Source: JABSOG01 sp041583135 (lineage in GTDB: Bacteria > Pseudomonadota > Gammaproteobacteria > Enterobacterales > Alteromonadaceae). Taken from it: a DNA stretch of 64,000 nt. The stretch's first letter is position 1, and each line of letters opens with the position of its first letter. Below the pieces are notes generated by a model, which saw only the letters and a list, made by a program, of their open reading frames with translations, did not search any database and was not told where the DNA came from. The stretch spans positions 1-64,000 of the forward strand of contig JBFHGJ010000015.1 of assembly GCA_041583135.1 (NCBI GenBank), in the 5' to 3' direction. Positions 63,548 through 64,000 of this stretch are shown here, in pieces. The position numbers and the translations under genes are program-made.

Positions 63548-64000
63548 TTAACCGAGGGCATAACGCTGAGTTGCCCTACCGCGACTCAAATGCTGCTGCA
63601 ACATTTGCTTCAACTGTTTAAACAGTGCCACCGACGCATCAATCTCAGCCTTTCTATTGGTCAAGCTTTCAATATTCAGCCCCAAAGGCAAATTCAAGTG
63701 AGCGGTACTTTGCAAGATGTGGCGAAAATGAGCCACGCACACCGCAACCGATTCATCGAGCATATCATCGGCGGCTAGGATACGGCGTTTAGCGTCAGTT
63801 GGTACGTTGATACCCAACCACTGCATAAATGCCAGCGTCTTTTGTGAACCACAAGGAGAAAACGTCAAAATGATGCGCTTGGGAGCCACCTTCTTTTGCC
63901 TGCACAACACGCTATAACTGGTCAACAGATCAATGGTCGCTTCGGCGTCATAAACCGCTTGCGAGATAAAATATTCACAACCTTGCTGCGCTTTGGCAAG
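63548..64000 (-). CDS. C-terminal part of a methylenetetrahydrofolate reductase-like protein
   Basis: Partial; the N-terminus lies beyond the right edge. The first visible residues LAKAQQGCEYFISQAVYDAEATIDLL match the region after the mid-barrel of MetF-type flavoproteins, which reduce 5,10-methylenetetrahydrofolate to the 5-methyl form. The rest (KRIILTFSPCGSQKTLAFMQWLGINVP) fits the shorter, divergent MetF-like group rather than canonical MetF. 150 residues are visible. It runs in the same direction as pntAB with a 66-base gap. Confidence 0.7.
   Translation of the reverse strand, partial: LAKAQQGCEYFISQAVYDAEATIDLLTSYSVLCRQKKVAPKRIILTFSPCGSQKTLAFMQWLGINVPTDAKRRILAADDMLDESVAVCVAHFRHILQSTAHLNLPLGLNIESLTNRKAEIDASVALFKQLKQMLQQHLSRGRATQRYALG

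Overview
The window reads as chromosome from a marine-type gammaproteobacterium of the Alteromonadales, with gene order resembling Shewanella and its relatives (hslR-hslO near pckA, ompR-envZ beside greB-tex, and bioH, comF/gntX and nfuA close together). This placement rests on protein recognition and gene order only; no search was run. No rRNA, tRNA, CRISPR array, insertion sequence or prophage was seen. The edges cut one gene start on the left (minus strand) and a MetF-like gene on the right.

Layout. 0-8.4 kb: Hsp15 and Hsp33 stress genes, a large secreted M36 metalloprotease with a GlyGly-CTERM tail, and PEP carboxykinase. 8.5-13.6 kb: EnvZ/OmpR (minus strand) divergent from GreB and Tex. 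13.8-15.7 kb: a small unknown gene, a SprA-like HEXXH protein and a small flagellar-rod-like protein. 15.8-21.3 kb: BioH, ComF/GntX, a secreted M14 carboxypeptidase, NfuA and a small membrane protein. 21.4-28.4 kb: FklB, then a TetR-headed cluster encoding an RND/MMPL exporter, a periplasmic LolA-like protein, an outer-membrane barrel and a DJ-1/PfpI protein. 28.4-29.6 kb: a cNMP-binding-domain protein and a YigZ-family protein. 30.1-50.2 kb: two adjoining giant genes (8.5 and 11.5 kb) making a repeat-rich lipoprotein and a GlyGly-CTERM surface protein. 50.2-51.3 kb: a frameshifted, start-less unknown gene. 51.4-59.7 kb: KatG, two periplasmic solute-binding-like proteins and a 1364-residue membrane protein of unknown function. 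59.8-64 kb: a LysE exporter, the PntAB transhydrogenase and a partial MetF-like gene.

The most interesting parts are three. First, the giant gene pair: a lipoprotein with about 17 tandem-95 repeats, a cadherin-like domain and a delta-60 propeller-like array, followed one base later by a 3828-residue protein with six DUF11-like, eleven Ig-like and about twelve tandem-95-like repeats, ending in a GlyGly-CTERM tail. Second, the TetR-MMPL-LolA-like-barrel-DJ-1 cluster, which has a perfect 30-bp double palindrome overlapping a good sigma-70 promoter and a matching single site in front of the exporter gene. Third, a periplasmic binding protein whose signal peptide is only complete if translation starts at an ATT codon.

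The M36 protease and the giant surface protein both carry GlyGly-CTERM tails, so both are predicted substrates of a rhombosortase encoded outside this window.
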